Shown one piece after another: positions 48,480-59,972 of a stretch of DNA of 64,000 bases. Within the stretch, counting starts at the first letter, position 1. Every line of letters begins with the position of its first letter. A program made the translations under genes and the position numbers. This stretch comes from Lunularia cruciata (taxonomy: Eukaryota > Streptophyta > Marchantiopsida > Lunulariales > Lunulariaceae). The stretch covers positions 54,684,001 to 54,748,000 of the forward strand of contig OX419757.1 of assembly GCA_948567375.1 (NCBI GenBank), written 5' to 3'. Under the pieces are notes generated by a model. It searched no databases and was not told where the DNA came from. It was given only the letters and a program-made list of their open reading frames with translations.

Positions 48480-50915
48480 CTACAATTTTTTAAATGTGAT
48501 GTTCGTGCTTGTAGACGCCATATCTGCCACAATATCGTATTGGGGCACTCTTTGCAATTTCACCTGATTTGTCTTTGTCTTTGGATCTGAATTTTGCGCG
48601 TGTTCAGAATGAACTTTGGGGTGCTTGAGGATGGTAATTGGAGTGCGTAGGTTCTTGACCTGATGATCATCAAGTTGACCAACTTTGGCTTGGATCAAGT
48701 CTTTTACTCCAGACCTGATATCCGTCGGAAAAATTGGAGGTTGTGTCTTTGTATTTTCCTCCAAACTCATCTCCCGCATGCGTAGTACTACTTCCTTAAT
48801 TTATTTCTACAAGGCTTTTGCTTTAGCTTTTGCTAGGACCTTTTCCTCCTTCGTAGAAAAGATAGCTTTTGGTCGTAGTCTCTTCATTTTTCATGAGGAA
48901 GAAGACGTAGTACTTGCTTCTTTGGGAACCCGATTCTTCCTCGTGCGAGTTACTACCTTCAAAATTTTGAGGTCTGGCCACTCTCCTTCTGAAGTGGGAC
49001 TCCCTTCTTGAGGCTTCTCTTCCTCAAGTGTGATACAATTTATATTTGTATCCCCCTTTTCCTGGAGCGCAGCACGCTTTGCGGGAGTCTGTACATACTT
49101 GACTGGGGGCTTTGGATTGGGTGGTTGCAGGCATTGATTTCCTGTGTGCCCCAATCCTTTACAATTCCCACACAGGGGCACATACCCAATTTGTTGTCTT
49201 GGCTCCGGACAATTTGGAGACCAATGTCCCATCAAGCCACAATTGTAACAAGCACTCGGTGCAACATTTTGAGGTCTATTTTGGCCACCCAATGGTGGTC
49301 TTTATGGGGGAAAAGTAGGATTATACTCTTGTGGTCCATACATAGGACCTTGATATGATGGGCTTGCTGGAGGTTGTATTTCTTGGGTTTGGTATACAAA
49401 CTTTTCTTCTTCACCCTGATCCTATCCGGGAACCCAATCAATTTGTTGCACTGGAAATGCCGTACGAGTTAAACACTCCATATTAGCGTGGCCGGATTTA
49501 CCACACGCAATGCACCATACATTTGGTTGACCAAATGACGGGGGCTTTCTTTGGTCCTTAGCCCCAATCATCTAGATCTTGAAATCCATGAACTCTTTAA
49601 TAAGAGTTTCCAACTTCTGATCCGCCTTAGGTACATTCTTTATTAGCGGCATTATTGGCTTCTTTCCTCCACGTCTTTGTATTCTCCGCGGCTTGGGTTC
49701 TTTGTTGGATTCCAAAGAAGAACTAAAAGATGTGGAGGATTCTTCCAAAGAAGGGGAGGTGCTGCAAGAAACTCTTTGTCTCGGCTTCTTGCTCTTCTCC
49801 TCATGATTTCTTTGGTTGTTGGATGAGTGAGAATGAGCCGCCTCATATTGGGCAACATGTTTGAGGACTTTGTCTAGGGAAGTTACATTCCTCTCCCAGG
49901 CAAAGATTCAAATCTCTGGTGAAAGCCCTCCAAGAAACTAGGTAATGGTTTGGGCATCGGAATAACCCATCACACCGGATTGTTTTGGAACTCGGTTCAA
50001 TAAGGCCATGAACCGCTCAGAGTAATCTCTCAATTTTTCCTTCTTTCCTCAATCCAAATCATTGAGTGCCATGAAGACACTCGTATCATAATCCACTTCC
50101 CAAAATCATTCCAGGAAGCCATTTCGTAAGTCTGCCCAATTTGCTGGTGTGAATCCTTTCTGTGTTACATGGGTATACCAGCTCCGATCCTTCTTTCGGA
50201 GTAGACTTGGAAAAATCCGCAATTGATCCGTGAAGTCATGTTCCTTGTTGGTAAAGGAAATGACTTCAAACTCCTTGATGAATTCATCAAGGTCTTTGTC
50301 TTGTTCCGTACCTTTATACTGCTGATAAGCATGTCGGGTCACAAGTAACAAAGTCATCATTCGGTGCGGTGGATTTGGCTGTGGTAAGTTTGAACTTACG
50401 GGAACCAAAGAGCTACTTAGTATGGACACCATGTTGTCTGCCCATGGGTTCCAATTTGTCAAGCTCAAATTGGGGTCTTCTTTGACAATTTCTTCTTCTT
50501 TGGTTATGTCGACTTCAACCCGATCAGAAGTAAGAGGTTCCACAACTTCAACCTGATCTTTGAACATTCTTCAGGATAACCGGGGAATTGTTTGTACTAG
50601 ATGTTGACACTCTTCTTCCGTAAGTGTTTGTGCTATCTTTTTGCAAATGAACTTCTTAATGAATTTGACTTCCTTTATAGCTTTAGGGAAAGTCTGTGTA
50701 CTGGGTCGTAGTGCATATATCTGCCCGCTCGAGTCTTTCTTTTTCTTGGAAGATGGGGATGAAAAGTAGCCTTGCCACCCTCCTTCACGTCTCTTTTGGT
50801 CAAGTTCATGCAGGGCTTCTTGCACTTTGTGAAGGAGTTGAAAGTCCAATGCCTCTTGTTTGGTTTTGTCAAAAGTGGATGGGACTTTCAAACGTTCATC
50901 TTCTTCACGCTGCAA
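48480..50915 (-). pseudogene. RE-D Gag with two zinc knuckles
   Basis: Open stretches from 50915, 50567, 49292 and 48779 are all in one frame. The capsid-type part has DLDEFIKEFEVISFTNK and RKKDRSWYTHVTQKG. A spacer with many indels covers 49300-50100. Then CYNCGLMGHWSPNC and CGNCKGLGHTGNQC are two perfect CX2CX4HX4C knuckles near 49240-49130. The 48480-48779 part is a Gln- and Thr-rich linker to protease. Stops interrupt it (a TGA after IPRLS is probably a CGA change). Confidence 0.8.
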
Positions 50916-51024
50916 TGCTTGTTTTTGAGCTCTCTCTTATTGTTGTTCTCTCAATGCAGACATTCATATTGCATTGAAACCCAGTTTTGAATTTGGCTTT
51001 GTATTCTTCCACTTCCAAGATTTG

Positions 51025-51044
51025 TATCCCCAGCAGCTGTGCCA
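51025..51044 (-). other. RE-D primer-binding site
   Basis: On the minus strand the LTR end GTTGTCACA is followed by TGATTTT and then TGGCACAGCTGCTGGGGAT. It matches the tRNA-Asp type site (TGGCGCCGTTGCCGGGGAT) at most positions, with decay at four or five. It fixes the LTR border. Confidence 0.7.
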
Positions 51045-51051
51045 AAAATCA

Positions 51052-53174
51052 TGTGACAACTCGGAAAATATCACTTTTGCGGTAATCGGGTAAGTAAAGT
51101 TCCTTCTCGCAGAGATACGATTCAGAATTGGTCAAATACAAAGTCAAAAGTCACAATGTAGTTCTTCTTGATTTCTTCTTTAATCTCTTAGGTAGAAACT
51201 ACACCCAGAAGAGAGTAACAAGCTCACAATCTTAACAACTTGTCACGAATACACACACACATAATCGCAACATAGCAAATTCTGTCCAAACAACTCTTGA
51301 TTGTGATGATTCAGATTCTCCCAAAGACGGCACTTCACTACAAAGTACAATTTTGCATCAAAATTGTGTTTTACCCCTCCACTGAAGGCACAACTTCCTC
51401 AATCAAAATTGCTTCACATCAACTTTGTGCTGCACTTACAAATGCAAAATACTACCAACACTACAATTCCTCTCAGATCTGTCAAGGCATTGCTCTGATG
51501 CGCTTCACTCAGGATCAAACACACAAAATGAAGATCAAGGCTACAGAATCCAACATCCACAGACACACTAACTTGCACTTCAGAATTCTCCACACACTCA
51601 CAACCACAAACACGGAATTGACAATTGGAATTAAGCTCAAGCGACGAGCACTGAGAACAACCCTTCGCTTTATCTATCTTTAGAAATATGAATACTGAAC
51701 AACATAGTCTGCGAATGCTCCCTTAAATACTGAAGCAAATGGCAGTTCTTCCTACCTATGCACCGCTTCCTAACATCTCTTCCTACTTGTAGATCCCAAT
51801 TGACAATCTATCTCTTCATATTTGCCTCTTCCTATCTCAAAATTGCTACTTACCTCGATCCGATGTCTACCTCATCATCAGCTTCCAAACCCGATGATCT
51901 TCCTACTACTTCTCCTTCTTTAGGTATAGCTAATTCTACTAATTCCTTCACTAATTCTATCACTTCTACACTAGGAACTACAATTGAGCTCATGGGTAAT
52001 CCATCTACATCCTTATCTCCTGACCCACTCTTCTCTGATGTGTCAAATACCAAGTCCGATGATACCTGAATTCCTACTTCTGCAACATTGGGTCTCTTCT
52101 CCGCTGTCACACTATTCCAAATCTTCTCTTACTCTGAATTGACTAAATCTAATCTAAGACTAACATTTTTTTCTACTTCTAACATCTTTCAATCTACACG
52201 CTCTCTCAATCTAATCAACAACGTGTTCATGTCCACATCCTTGGCTTTTCTCTTCCGAGTTTCTTGCACAAGCAACTTCAACTCATGTAGGCGGGCTTCT
52301 TCCAATCTCCCTTCACCCTCCGTGCTTAGAATTGCTCTCAACTTCCCCACAACTTCTCCCACTGATTCCGATGCATATCTTGGAGAGCGCTCTACCTTCA
52401 ATTCTTCTTGATACATCTTCAGCTTGTCTTCGTATTCTGCATCAAGCATTTTCTTCTCTTCTACATACTGCGTGCTTTGCAATTCTGCGCTCCTGACAAG
52501 CTCTCATAATCGTTCCTCTTCTTCCTGCTTGATTGCTAACTCCCTCGGCCAGGATTGATCCTTCCCCGCTGCACTCTTCTTCAAGCTATCCAACTCCTGC
52601 TCCATTACGATGGTCATAGTCTTCAAATGAACATTTTCCATGTGCACATCACTCACTTCCTCCTTCATCTTACTCAACCACATTGCCTGTTCCGTTAATT
52701 CTCCGGCTTGGCTCTGTCGTTCTTTTTCTTTAGCCTCGCAGCTTTGTTGTTACATTGTGAAAGTCTTCTTCTTTAAGACTTCCTCCCTCCAAAGTTCTTC
52801 CATTTCTTCACTTCTTCGGACTTGTTGCTCTTGCAACCCCTTCACTTCACTCAGCAAATGCATCACACCTGCAACTTGTTCATTCCCTTCTTACGATCTT
52901 GGGGAATTACTTTCCAATGCTCCTTCAGTAGCTCCAGCAATGGTGTGACCACTTTTGTCAAATACGATATCCCACCAAAGTTTTCTTCATCTTCATTGCC
53001 ATCTTTGTCTTGAGTCTTTACCTCCTTCATTGGCTCCTTCATCCAAAGTCGTGATCTTCGTATCTTCAGAGACATCATTTATGTACTTTCTTTGTCTTTA
53101 CCTATTGAACATGGCCCCGTTGGATCCTCCTCCTTCTCCGTTGGTCTCAACTTGTTCACCACCATCACCTGACA
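51052..53174 (-). repeat. RE-D 5' LTR (3' part) with decayed LTR ORF
   Basis: The plus-strand left end is TGTGACAACTCGG. TATA-like TTAAATA lies near 51724. From 51850 rightward is the coiled-coil half of the LTR ORF (ending ADDEVDIGSR; RLEEARLHELKLLVQETRKR; IRRSRLWMKEPMKEV) with several stops and frame changes. At 53174 it is cut by B3, inserted after CCTGACA; the undisturbed sequence is seen in the 3' LTR near 39868. Confidence 0.85.
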
Positions 53175-54549
53175 TGTCACGCCATTTGTAGTGCCTCATC
53201 TAGATGCTCGGACACTAGAGTTCTAGTAATAGTAGTTAGAGTTATTTCAGCAACTTCTCAACGACTACTTTCCAATGGTTAGATTTTGTGTTTGGGGTAC
53301 TAACTTCACGGTAGGGCCCACCATCACTTTGCATTGTTTGCACTGTCGAGTGTGCCATCAGTGGGACGTTAGGGTTTCAGAGCTAACTCAAGTCCAAGGG
53401 GTATAGTTTGGAAGTGAGCTCTAGAGAGCTCACTTCTTTGATGTTGAGCCTTCGAGTTCCTGGCTATGGTTGACAGAGGCCGGCAAGCGTCACTTGGATT
53501 CTCTTTGCTTGAGTGGGTGTGACTTGATTGTAATTAGTGCCCAATTGTTGGCAGTTTATAGAGTGATAGATCAAGTACTGATCTGTGTTGAGTTGAGTTG
53601 AGAGTTGTAAGCAATCTGATTACATCAAAGAAGTGAAGTCAGGGGGAAATTGGGTGCAGGAACTTTAAGTGTTGGTGGTATCTCCAAGCTCGGTGGATTG
53701 TTGGTAGCTTGATTCAAGTTCAGTGTTTCCCTGGTGTGCAAAAGCTCTTTCAATTGATGCAGATTTGGCAGTTAGGCAGACGGTGTGCAGAAGCGCTGGC
53801 CAAATTTTGAGCAAAGAAGGAGCAAATTTCAAGTAATGGTTGTGATTAGGAGCTCAGGAGGTGAAGGCAGGACCAATTTGCTGCGAGTTGGGCTCAGAAA
53901 GTCAAATTGAAGGTGGAGTTGGGAAGCTCTTCTCATGAATTTGTGATTTGGAAAAACCCGGGTTGTCAATTTGGCTCAAGTGGAAAGTTAGTGGGGGATT
54001 TGGCGGACGGCCAACTTTAGGGTTAACGTCAGATTTTGGTTGGGATTTATGTCAAATTTTAGCAAGAATTGGAGGAGTTTTCACTATTTGGCCAGATTTG
54101 GAGGAGTTTTGCTAGTTTGGAGGACTTTTGTAGATTTGGATAAGGTTTGAAGTGGCAACAAGAAAGGCCTCATTTGGCTTTTAGAGGCTTTGAGGCATAG
54201 GGTTGTGGGCTATGAGAGGCTACGAAGGCCTAGAAGGGCCAGCAAGCTAGCTTGTTGGCATGAGGCTAGCTAGTTTAGAGTAGATCTTGGTCATTGGTTG
54301 GCAAAATCTGCCTTTCTTGCTAGATTATGCACAATAGAGTTTGACCCCTAGATCTCTTGTTCCTAGATTGGTGCCCTAGCCAACTGGTCCACCCTCACTT
54401 GTTGTCCTAGTGATTGTGCCACTGTTATCTATACACATGTAGCTTTGGCTAGGAGAGGCAGTTTGATCCCATTCTTGGTGATACTAGTAGCTTAGGACTT
54501 AGATACAAACTTCTCTTATGTCAAATGCCAAATGGTGGCAGAGTCAGTC
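53175..54549 (+). other. RE-B 5' terminal repeat Y and leader, first part (copy B3)
   Basis: Y is 53175-53624, ending CTGATTACA; the leader then follows as in B1 and B2. TTTATAGA near 53556 is a weak TATA candidate inside Y. The leader is cut at CAGTC (54545-54549), the left duplication of the solo LTR. Confidence 0.75.
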
Positions 54550-54904
54550 TGTGGTACCCACATTTTTTTGTTTTTTTTATGGTTAGTAGTGATTAAGAGA
54601 CCAAGTAAGCACGGAAAAGTCGAATTGCAAACAAAGAAGGAGTGAAAGTAACTTCGGAGGAAAGCCAAAGAAGCTGACATCGGATCCGATGATGGAGGTA
54701 CTTGGAGGAGGAGTACACCGGAAGCAGGCCGAAGATCATCGTCTTTGGGTTGGAAAAAGCAGGAATGATGAAGACCGTTGAACAACCTCGGTACGTGGCA
54801 AGAAAGTACATTTCAAGAAACGGCGGGGGCAAAAGAAGCACGTCTTGACAGTGACCGGGAGTGCACGCAGAAGAGAGAAACTCACAGACAAAATTGATTG
54901 AAGA

Positions 54905-57454
54905 ATGACTGCAATTTGGAGCAATATAAAATTGCGAATGAGCAGGGGGAAGTTGAATTCGCTGAGTAAATTTCCAATTCCTTTGAGTAGTCATCCTGCA
55001 ACAATGCGTGTCCAAAAGCCCGTCGAGAGTGAAATTTTCCGAAACCTTGAGGGAGTTAGAGTGTCTTGTCCAGGAGAGGGGCTGATCTTCCAATAGCATA
55101 GATCGAGAGAACAAATCATGGCAAAGAAGGTGGCCAACGCACTGGCAGTGAGAGGTTTTGCAATTCAAAGGGTAGATGTAGTAGCTAGGATCGAAGTCTT
55201 GGTTAGACTTTGTATCACCTTTGTAGCATGGAACTAGAATTTCAGTTTCCCGGGAGTAATGGCAGAAATTGTTGCTAGTAATTGTGAAGAGGGTCCCGAA
55301 GTGGAGGGGAAGAGAGGCAATCCGGCTCGATGGACTGAGTCGGATTGGAAGTTAGTCCTGGGGAGAGAAGCAGGAGAGCCATCAAGAATCACCTTCTACC
55401 GGAAGTGTGATGCCGCAGAGGAGACGGCGGAGATTTGTAATTTGTTTTTTGCTCCAAGAACTACGAATGGTTACAAGGTGGAGTCCTATCGGGACCCGAT
55501 CTGAAGAAGTATTGTAGGGGCAATGATGGCCATGTTCAAGCCGGAGCGAACAACGTATGTAACCATGCAGCAGGTGGTTTTCTTCCACCAGATGTTTGCA
55601 AGAGTACCCGTGAATTGGGCGAAGTGTTTCCATCACCGAACCAGGCAAATGGTAGTGAATTGGCAAATGGGCTCGCCACCGCATTATTTTGCACCATTTG
55701 CAGCACATTTCTACTTTGGCCTAAACTTGCTCTCTGAAGACAAGCGGCATCGTATGGTCTCCCACTTGCACCCTAATTTGAGATGAGAAGCTGATGAAGA
55801 GGAGCGACAGTATATGCTTCAGCTGCGGGCGAATGACAAATACTTTGCAAGAACGGGACAGTGGAAGATCAAAGATGTGGCCAGTCCGAAGACAAAGAAT
55901 CAAAGTAAACCTGAAGAAGCTAAACCATCGCCCATCCAATGCAAGACTCGGAGGCTGATGTTGAAGACCACTAACATCGTGAGAAGAGCATCTTCGGGAG
56001 CGGAGTCGGATGAAGAAACTGAGTTGCAAGAAGAGGACTCAGAAGAAGAAGAGCTTACGTTAAAGAGTGGGGAGTTGGGTAGCGAAAGTGATGGAGAGCC
56101 CAAAGTCCAGCAATTGGTGGTGGTAAGTGAAGCTGGCGAGGCAATGATAGAGAGCAAGCCAAAATCCGAAGCAAAGAAGGAGTATCCCACGGGGCCGAGT
56201 TCAAGAGGCCAAGACGAAGATAGTGCCGACACTACAAAGATACGAAGATTGCGACTTTGGATGAAGGAGCCGATGACCCAAGAAAAGACTCCACACGAAG
56301 GAGGCAATGATGAAGAAGAAACTTTTGGCGGGATAGCATATTTGACAAGGGTGATCACACCTATGCTCGAGCTATTGAAAGAACATTGTATGGGAATTGC
56401 CCAAGATCGAGTAAAAGGGATGAATGAGCTATAGGTGGTGGAGTGTCTGTTGAAGGAAGTGAAGGAGCTGCAGGAGCATCAAATCCGAAGAAGTGCGGAA
56501 ATTGAAGATCTTCGGAGGGAGGAAGACTCGAGGAAGAAACTGTTGAGCGTGTTACAAGAGAGTTGCATAGAGAAGGAGAAGGACCTGCAAAAGCAAGTCG
56601 AAGAGTTGAGAGAGCAGGCGATGTGGCTCAGTAAGATGCAGGAGGAAGTAAGTACTGTGCGTGTCGAGAATGTCCATTTGAAGGCGATGACAATCATAAT
56701 GGAGCAAGAATTGGACAACTTGAAGAAGAGTGGCACAGCAAAAGATCAAGCATGGGAGAGAGAATTGGCATCCAGGCAAAAAGAACAAGAGCGTTTGCGT
56801 GACCTTGTCAAGAGTGTGGAGCAGCAAAAAATGCAGTATGCAGAGGAGAAGAAGATGCTCAATGCAGAATATGAAGACGAGTTGTAGATGTATCAAGAGG
56901 AGTTAAAGGTGGAGCATTCTTGAGGATATGCATTGGAATCAGTAGGGGACATTGCGGGGAAGCTACGAGCAATTTTAAGCACGGAGGCTAAAGGAAGATT
57001 GGAAGATGCTCGTCTGCATGAGTTGAAGTTACTTGTGCAGGAGACTCGGAAGCAAAGAGCCAAGGATGTGGACATGAACACATTCTTGATTCGGTTGAGA
57101 GAACGTGTAGATAAAAAAATGTTGGAGGTAGAAAATAATGTTAGTCTTAGGCTAGATTAAGTCAATTCAGAGTTAGAGAAAATTCGGAATAGTGTGACAG
57201 AAGAGAGGAAACCCGATGTCGCAGAAGTAGGAATTCAGGTGTCATCAGACTTGCTAATTGACACATTAGAAAAGAGTGGGTCAGGAAATAAGAGTGTAGA
57301 AGGAGTAAACCGGAGCTCAATTGAAGACTGTAGTGAAGAAGTTATAGAATTAGTGAAGAAATTAGTAGAATCAGTCATACCCAAAGAAGGTGAAATAGTA
57401 GGAAGATCATCGGGTTTGGAAGCCGATGATGAGGTCGACATCGGATTGGGATAG
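54905..57454 (+). pseudogene. RE-D LTR ORF, frame-intact but with stop codons (C4)
   Basis: Seven open stretches, from 54905 to 57454, are all in the same frame, interrupted only by nonsense codons, so no indel has broken it: about 850 codons. The ATG at 54905 or 54938 (MSRGKLNSLSKFPIPLSS) can start it. Residues ~1-300: conserved region with a basic N-terminus, VVFFHQMFARVPVNWAKCF and HYFAPFAAHFYFGLNLL. Residues ~330-430: acidic Ser/Glu-rich stretch. Residues ~440-760: heptad coiled coil. It ends EADDEVDIGLG. No family recognised. Stops replace CGA, CAG or TGG in relatives, fitting deamination. It lies in U3, so in a full element it would be the last gene on the transcript, after pol. Confidence 0.8.
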
Positions 57455-58253
57455 ATGTCAATTTTGAGATAGGAAAGGACAGATATGAAACGATAGATTG
57501 TCACTTAGGATCTGTAGGTAGGAAGAGATGTTAGGAAACGGTGCTTAGGTAGGCAAGTCTACCGTTTGCTTCAGTATTTAAGTGGAGCATTTGCAGTACG
57601 ATGTTATTCAATATTCATCTTTCTGAAGATAGATAAAGCGAAGTGCTGTCCTCAGTACTTGTCGCTTAAGCTTAATTCCGGTTGTCAATTTCGTGTTTGT
57701 GTTTGTGAGTGTGTGGAGAATTCTGAAGAGCAAGTCAGTGTGTCTGTGGATATTGGAATCTACAGCCTTGATCTTCATTCTGTGTGTTTGATCTTGAGTG
57801 AAGTGCATTGGAGCAATGCCTTGACAGATATGAGAGGAATTGTAGTGTTGTTAGTATTCTGCATTGGTGAGTGCAGCACAAAGTTGAGGTGAAGCAATTT
57901 CAATCAAGGAAGTTGTGCCTTCAATGGAGGGGTGGAACACAATTTTGAGGTGAAATTGGTCTTCGCAGTGAAGTGCCGTCTTCAGGAGAATCTGAATCAT
58001 CACAATCAAGAGTTGTTTGGACAGAATTGACTATGATGTGATTACATGTGTGTATTCGTGACAAGTTGTAAGTATTGTGAGCTTGTTACTCTCTTCTGGG
58101 TGTAGTTTCTACCTGAGAGATTAAAGAAGCAATCAAGAAGAACTGCAATTGTGACTTTTGACTTTGTATTTGACCAATTCTGGATAGTATCTCTGTGGGA
58201 ATGAACTTTACTTACCCGATTACCGCAAAAGTGATATTTTCCGGGTTGTCACA
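57455..58253 (+). promoter_or_regulatory. RE-D LTR promoter, R and U5 region (C4)
   Basis: TATTTAAG at about 57575-57582 is conserved in all RE-D LTRs as the TATA box. About 50 bp on, GATAGATAAAG matches AATAAATAAAG in the fragment at 4562, a likely poly(A) signal in R. The rest is U5, up to the TTGTCACA end. Confidence 0.6.
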
Positions 58254-58765
58254 TAGTCCCGTGTTGTGTTATGAGATGGAGGGTTTTCATTTAGATTTCT
58301 TGTGATTGGATCCCCTCCATTCTTTGCTTCCTGTTTGTGCACCACGTTTGTGTGAGGTGCCCTGACTTTTGAGCATTGGTGCTCTAGTGTGCTCTCGGTG
58401 GTGAGGCTGGAGTGATGACCAATCAAACTACCTTTGTTTCTCTTTGGTGAGGCAAGAAGTGATGACCTGCAGACCATGAGAGTGTGTGTTATGATGATAG
58501 GTTATAGGTTGCCCTTTCCCCTAGTGTAGTTATCTCGGTTAGAGTTACATTAGTGGGTGGTGCTTAGTTGGTGTTGGCATGTGGTGGTGTTGGCACTTGG
58601 TGGGGCACTTGCGATTGTGACTTGCGGTTGCAGTTGGTGGATTGGGTTTGCTATTGTGGTTACTTTGTCACGACGGAGTTCTTTGGAGATTCTAGAGGAG
58701 TTAGCCCCATAGTATGCAATGGGTTTACTCGGAGTGGTGCTTGGTATCAGCCTGTATCTCTGGTT
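58254..58765 (+). other. RE-B leader, second part (copy B3)
   Basis: Continues the leader after the solo LTR. It includes TGGTATCAGCCTG (58741-58753), the Met-initiator-like primer site. The open frame from 58568 into gag (repetitive GTWWGTCDC wording) is translated leader, not protein. Confidence 0.6.
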
Positions 58766-59972
58766 CCAATGAGGGAGGAGATTGACTCTGAGTTGGAGTT
58801 TGACATAGGAGTTGATTCAGTTGAGAGTGCACTCGATGTGTCCGCACCATTGTTATGGGACATGGACAAGATTTATGGGGCCTCCAAAGACCCTAGGCGT
58901 TACTCTGGTACAATGGGTACCATTGAGTTGGATGACTTCATCTAGGAGTTCGATAGTTGGTGTGATCTGCAGTAGATGCAAAACCCGACTTTGTTCACAC
59001 CCTTCATAGCATGGAAGGGGTTGTTTCAACATCTGGAGGGTCCGCCGATGGATGACTACCATGAGTTTAGGAGAGCTCATTTGGAGGAGATTGAGTTATG
59101 GAGACAATATTGGTCTCCACACTATGTCTCCATCACTTCAAGCTCGGTGGCCAGGAGTAGATTGGCTGTACTTACGAGTTCTAGCTCGAGTAGTGTGGGT
59201 GGAGCTAGTAGAGGTGCACTAGCTGGAGATATTGCTACTACGAGTGGAGGTATCGCTGTAGGAGGTGGTGTGGTACCGAGGTTTAAACACATGGTGGAGT
59301 TCTTCCTCTGTTTGAGGCAGAACTACCAGGGAGTGCGGACTGACAAGCTGAGGAGCTTGCAAGAGTTCCAATGGAAGGTTGGAGAGAGCCTACGCGAGGC
59401 ATACACTTGCATGAGGCGGCTGATCAATTTCACTCAGGGAGTTATTGAGGCCTAGACAGTCCAGTTTTGGTATGGGATACTAGACAGGGAGTTGCGATGT
59501 AGAGTTCGTGATACTACGTTGTTGCAGGCTACTTCGTCCACTTTGGCAGTAGTCTTTGGTTTGGCTGAGCATATTGAGCTCTATATGGTGGAGGAGAGAG
59601 TGGTGACATTTGGATTTGGTAGGGAGACCTCATCCACGGCCGTGACTTCTTCTAGAAAGCAGTAGAGTGCACCACGCCCAGTTGGTTTTGAGGACAGGGT
59701 GGATAGCCCAGATCCTATAGAGCGAGTGGAGGGCCTACTGGAGTTAGACCCTTACCCTCATTTTTGGGTCAGCAGCAACCAGTGAGTGGTGGTGTTGCTT
59801 GTTGGACTTGTGGGGGACCTCACCATTGGAGAGAGTGTACTTAGGGCAGTGGACTTGATACCTCAAGTGTATCACAACCAGCACAGAGGCAGTGTGAGCA
59901 CTGCCACAGATTTAGTCACACTAGTGATCAGTGTTTTGACCTACACCCGGAGTTATGGAGTGGTAGGGCTGC
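58766..59972 (+). pseudogene. RE-B Gag with zinc knuckles (copy B3)
   Basis: Encodes REEIDSELEFDIGVDS, LWDMDKIYGASKD, HLEGPPMDDYHEFRRAHLEE and LCLRQNYQGVRTDKL, collinear with B2 Gag. TAG codons replace CAG after DDFI, before MQNP, and after GVIEA. CWTCGGPHHWREC at about 59794 is the first knuckle. In the second (CEHCHRFSHTSDQC, near 59897) the Gly before His is Ser. The linker frame shifts by one base relative to B2 at VGFED. Confidence 0.8.

Larger units (their letters stand above)
39101..53174 (-). mobile_element. RE-D, Ty3/gypsy retrotransposon with coding LTRs
   Basis: Minus-strand order: 5' LTR (51052-53174, cut by B3 at its right), primer site (51025-51044), gag, zinc knuckles, protease, RT, RNase H, then integrase, polypurine tract (41359-41369) and 3' LTR (39101-41358). 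A solo RE-D LTR (42451-46222) sits between RNase H and integrase. The primer site and polypurine tract directly next to the LTR borders prove that the repeated ORF-bearing unit is the LTR of this element. All genes are decayed. The element continues beyond B3, outside the window, at its 5' end. Confidence 0.88.
54550..58253 (+). mobile_element. RE-D solo LTR C4
   Basis: 3704 bp from TGTGGTACCCACATTTT to CGGGTTGTCACA, flanked by CAGTC (54545-54549) and TAGTC (58254-58258), a 5-bp duplication with one change. The empty site is seen in B2 (33570-33600). It holds the best preserved LTR ORF and no internal element genes. Like C1 and C3 it is a solo LTR. Confidence 0.92.

Noticed and set aside
54550-58253. 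RE-D units as DNA transposons with short inverted ends (TGTG...CACA) and 5-bp duplications
   Set aside because: The same unit serves as the LTR of an element with primer site, polypurine tract and gag-pol (39101-53174).
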